Notes under the pieces: generated by a model
The model's database searches: none
What the model saw: the letters and a program-made list of their open reading frames with translations, nothing else
What the model was told of the DNA's origin: nothing
Source of the DNA: Pseudomonadota bacterium
GTDB lineage: Bacteria > Pseudomonadota > Alphaproteobacteria > Caulobacterales > Caulobacteraceae
Assembly (NCBI GenBank): GCA_023434015.1
Contig: JAEYTM010000079.1
Span: 1-7,838, forward strand
Direction of reading: 5' to 3'
Length of the DNA: 7,838 bases
In this document: one piece after another, positions 6,839 to 7,838 of the stretch
How the letters are laid out: the number at the start of each line of letters is the position of its first letter
How positions within the stretch are numbered: position 1 is the first letter of the stretch
Translations under genes and position numbers: made by a program

Positions 6839-7755
6839 TCTACACCCTGCGCCACGCGACGACCTATGTGTACGAGGACCCGGTGACCTTCGCGCGTTGC
6901 GTGCTGCGCCTGACACCGAAGGATTTCGCCAGCCAGGCGGTGCTGAGAAGCTCAGTGCAGGTCACCCCGCGCCCGGCGTCCACGGTCGAGGGCCAGGGGC
7001 CATTCGGCGAGCGCACCCTGACCCTGATCATCGACCGTCCGCACACCGAACTGGTCATCGAAGCCCGTTCGCGGGTCGAGGTCCACGCCCCGCCGGTGGG
7101 GGACCCGGCCGACAGCCCGCCGTGGGAGGCGGTGCACGCCGCGGGCTACGCCGCCGCCGACCTCGGACCCGAGGGCCCCGCCGCCTATCTCTACCCGACC
7201 CGGCGGACCCCGGTCGCCGCGGCCATAACCGCCTATGCCCGGCAGAGCTTTACGGCCGGCCGCCCGATCGTCGAGGCGGCGGCCGAGCTGATGACCCGGA
7301 TGCGGGAGGAGTTCGTCTACGATCCCGAGGCGACGACGGTCTCCACCCCGGCGGTGGAGGCGTTCGAGGCCCGTCACGGCGTCTGCCAGGACTTCGCCCA
7401 CATCATGATCGCCGGCCTGCGCGGCCTCGGCCTCCCGGCCGCCTACGTCAGCGGCTACCTGCGGACCATCCCGCCGCCAGGCCAGCCCCGGCTGGCGGGC
7501 GCCGACGCCACCCACGCCTGGGTGAACCTGTGGTGTGGCGAACGCGGCTGGATCGGGTTCGACCCCACCAATGCGGTCTTCGCCGAGAACGACCACATCG
7601 TCCTGGCCATCGGCCGCGACTATTCGGACGTCGCCCCTATCGACGGCGTCATCCTGGCCCCCGGCGTGCAGACCCTGAAGGTCGAGGTGGACGTGATACC
7701 CGACGGGGAGGCCGAACCTGTCCCCGCGCCGAAGCCCGCCGCGCGGCGGGGCTAA
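6835..7755 (+). CDS. Stand-alone transglutaminase-like family protein
   Basis: A 306-residue protein without signal peptide. Residues 1-85 form the bacterial transglutaminase N-terminal beta domain (MIYTLRHATTYVYEDPV, RCVLRLTP). Residues about 145-260 are the papain-like transglutaminase core with a complete triad: Cys184 in RHGVCQDFAH, His227 in DATHAWVNLW and Asp243 in WIGFDPTN. The last 20 or so residues are Pro/Ala/Arg-rich and probably disordered. Members may act as peptidases, amidases or acyl-transferases; next to two predicted amide ligases, a role in transferring or removing the ligation product is plausible but inferred. The start GTG 6835 overlaps the previous stop in GTGA. There is no clear Shine-Dalgarno upstream, so translation is probably coupled to the ATP-grasp/alpha-E gene. 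It is the second transglutaminase domain of the operon and differs clearly from the one in the first gene, so the two are not a recent duplication. The stop TAA overlaps the stop of the opposing thiolase gene. Confidence 0.94.
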   Translation: MIYTLRHATTYVYEDPVTFARCVLRLTPKDFASQAVLRSSVQVTPRPASTVEGQGPFGERTLTLIIDRPHTELVIEARSRVEVHAPPVGDPADSPPWEAVHAAGYAAADLGPEGPAAYLYPTRRTPVAAAITAYARQSFTAGRPIVEAAAELMTRMREEFVYDPEATTVSTPAVEAFEARHGVCQDFAHIMIAGLRGLGLPAAYVSGYLRTIPPPGQPRLAGADATHAWVNLWCGERGWIGFDPTNAVFAENDHIVLAIGRDYSDVAPIDGVILAPGVQTLKVEVDVIPDGEAEPVPAPKPAARRG

Positions 7756-7838
7756 GGCCGCGCGAGCGCCAGGGCCGCGCCCTGGCCGACGCCGACGCAC
7801 ATGGTCGCCAGCGCCCGGACGCCGCCCCGCTCCCGCAG
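7752..7838 (-). CDS. Thiolase (acetyl-CoA C-acyltransferase), C-terminal end only
   Basis: The last 28 codons and the TAG stop (7754-7752) of a thiolase are read on the minus strand; the rest lies beyond the right edge. The translation contains RALATMCVGVGQGAALAL, the C-terminal thiolase signature. Its Cys is the second active-site cysteine of the family, acting as the base in thiolytic cleavage or Claisen condensation of acyl-CoAs. The VGVGQG form is typical of degradative 3-ketoacyl-CoA and beta-ketoadipyl-CoA thiolases (fadA/pcaF-like), but 28 residues cannot separate these from biosynthetic acetoacetyl-CoA thiolases. It is convergent with the ligase operon and overlaps it by 4 bp, and is probably unrelated in function. 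Confidence 0.88.
   Translation of the reverse strand: MRERGGVRALATMCVGVGQGAALALARP
7768..7786 (+). terminator. Possible 3' stem-loop after the operon, within the thiolase end
   Basis: GCCAGGGC-CGC-GCCCTGGC is a perfect 8-bp inverted repeat with a 3-base loop, 12 bases after the TAA of the last operon gene. In the plus-strand transcript it would make a very stable GC hairpin. No T-run follows, so it is not a classical intrinsic terminator; it could stabilise the 3' end or act as a U-less terminator. It also encodes conserved thiolase residues (part of GQGAALA), so the symmetry may be a by-product of coding sequence. Confidence 0.3.

Noticed and set aside
1063..7755. The two transglutaminase domains as a tandem duplication
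   Set aside because: Their motifs around Cys, His and Asp differ markedly (GSGSCRDSAW versus RHGVCQDFAH; LDATSG versus FDPTN), which indicates distinct subfamilies rather than recent copies.

Overview
The window looks like chromosomal DNA from a high-GC alphaproteobacterium, most plausibly Caulobacterales (Caulobacter, Phenylobacterium or Brevundimonas type). This is inferred from the strong GC bias at third codon positions, a Caulobacter-style TonB-dependent receptor with an AQA signal-peptide end, and the resemblance of the three central proteins to alphaproteobacterial members of their families. No species can be named from sequence alone.

Layout. Positions 1-401 (minus strand) hold the first 133 codons of a TonB-dependent outer-membrane receptor, which runs off the left edge. 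A gene-poor divergent intergenic region of about 660 bp follows (402-1062). It contains an AT-rich island, about 38% GC at 711-770, and several short perfect inverted repeats. Then comes a tightly packed plus-strand operon of three genes: (1) a fusion of a transglutaminase-like domain with a DUF2126 ligase domain (1063-4311), (2) a fusion of a circularly permuted ATP-grasp with an alpha-E domain (4301-6838), and (3) a stand-alone transglutaminase-like protein (6835-7755). The genes overlap by 11 and 4 bp. At the right edge the C-terminal 28 codons of a thiolase lie on the minus strand (7752-7838), and its stop codon overlaps the stop codon of gene 3.

How the genes fit together. ATP-grasp and DUF2126 (a glutamine-synthetase-like, circularly permuted fold) are both predicted amide-bond-forming ligases. 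Alpha-E is a helical partner domain, and transglutaminase-fold enzymes cleave or exchange amide bonds. Comparative genomics by the Aravind group (amidoligase survey, 2009) predicted that this gene set forms a widespread but biochemically uncharacterised peptide-synthesis or peptide-tagging system, often with an NTN-hydrolase (the proteasome-like Anbu). Here all ligase and transglutaminase components are condensed into three overlapping genes. No Anbu gene is visible next to them: the operon is closed on its 3' side by the convergent thiolase. The substrate and product of the system cannot be read from the sequence.

The main annotation uncertainty is the start of the first operon gene. Homology and a well-placed GGAG ribosome-binding site both point to a CTG codon at 1063 rather than to any ATG, GTG or TTG.
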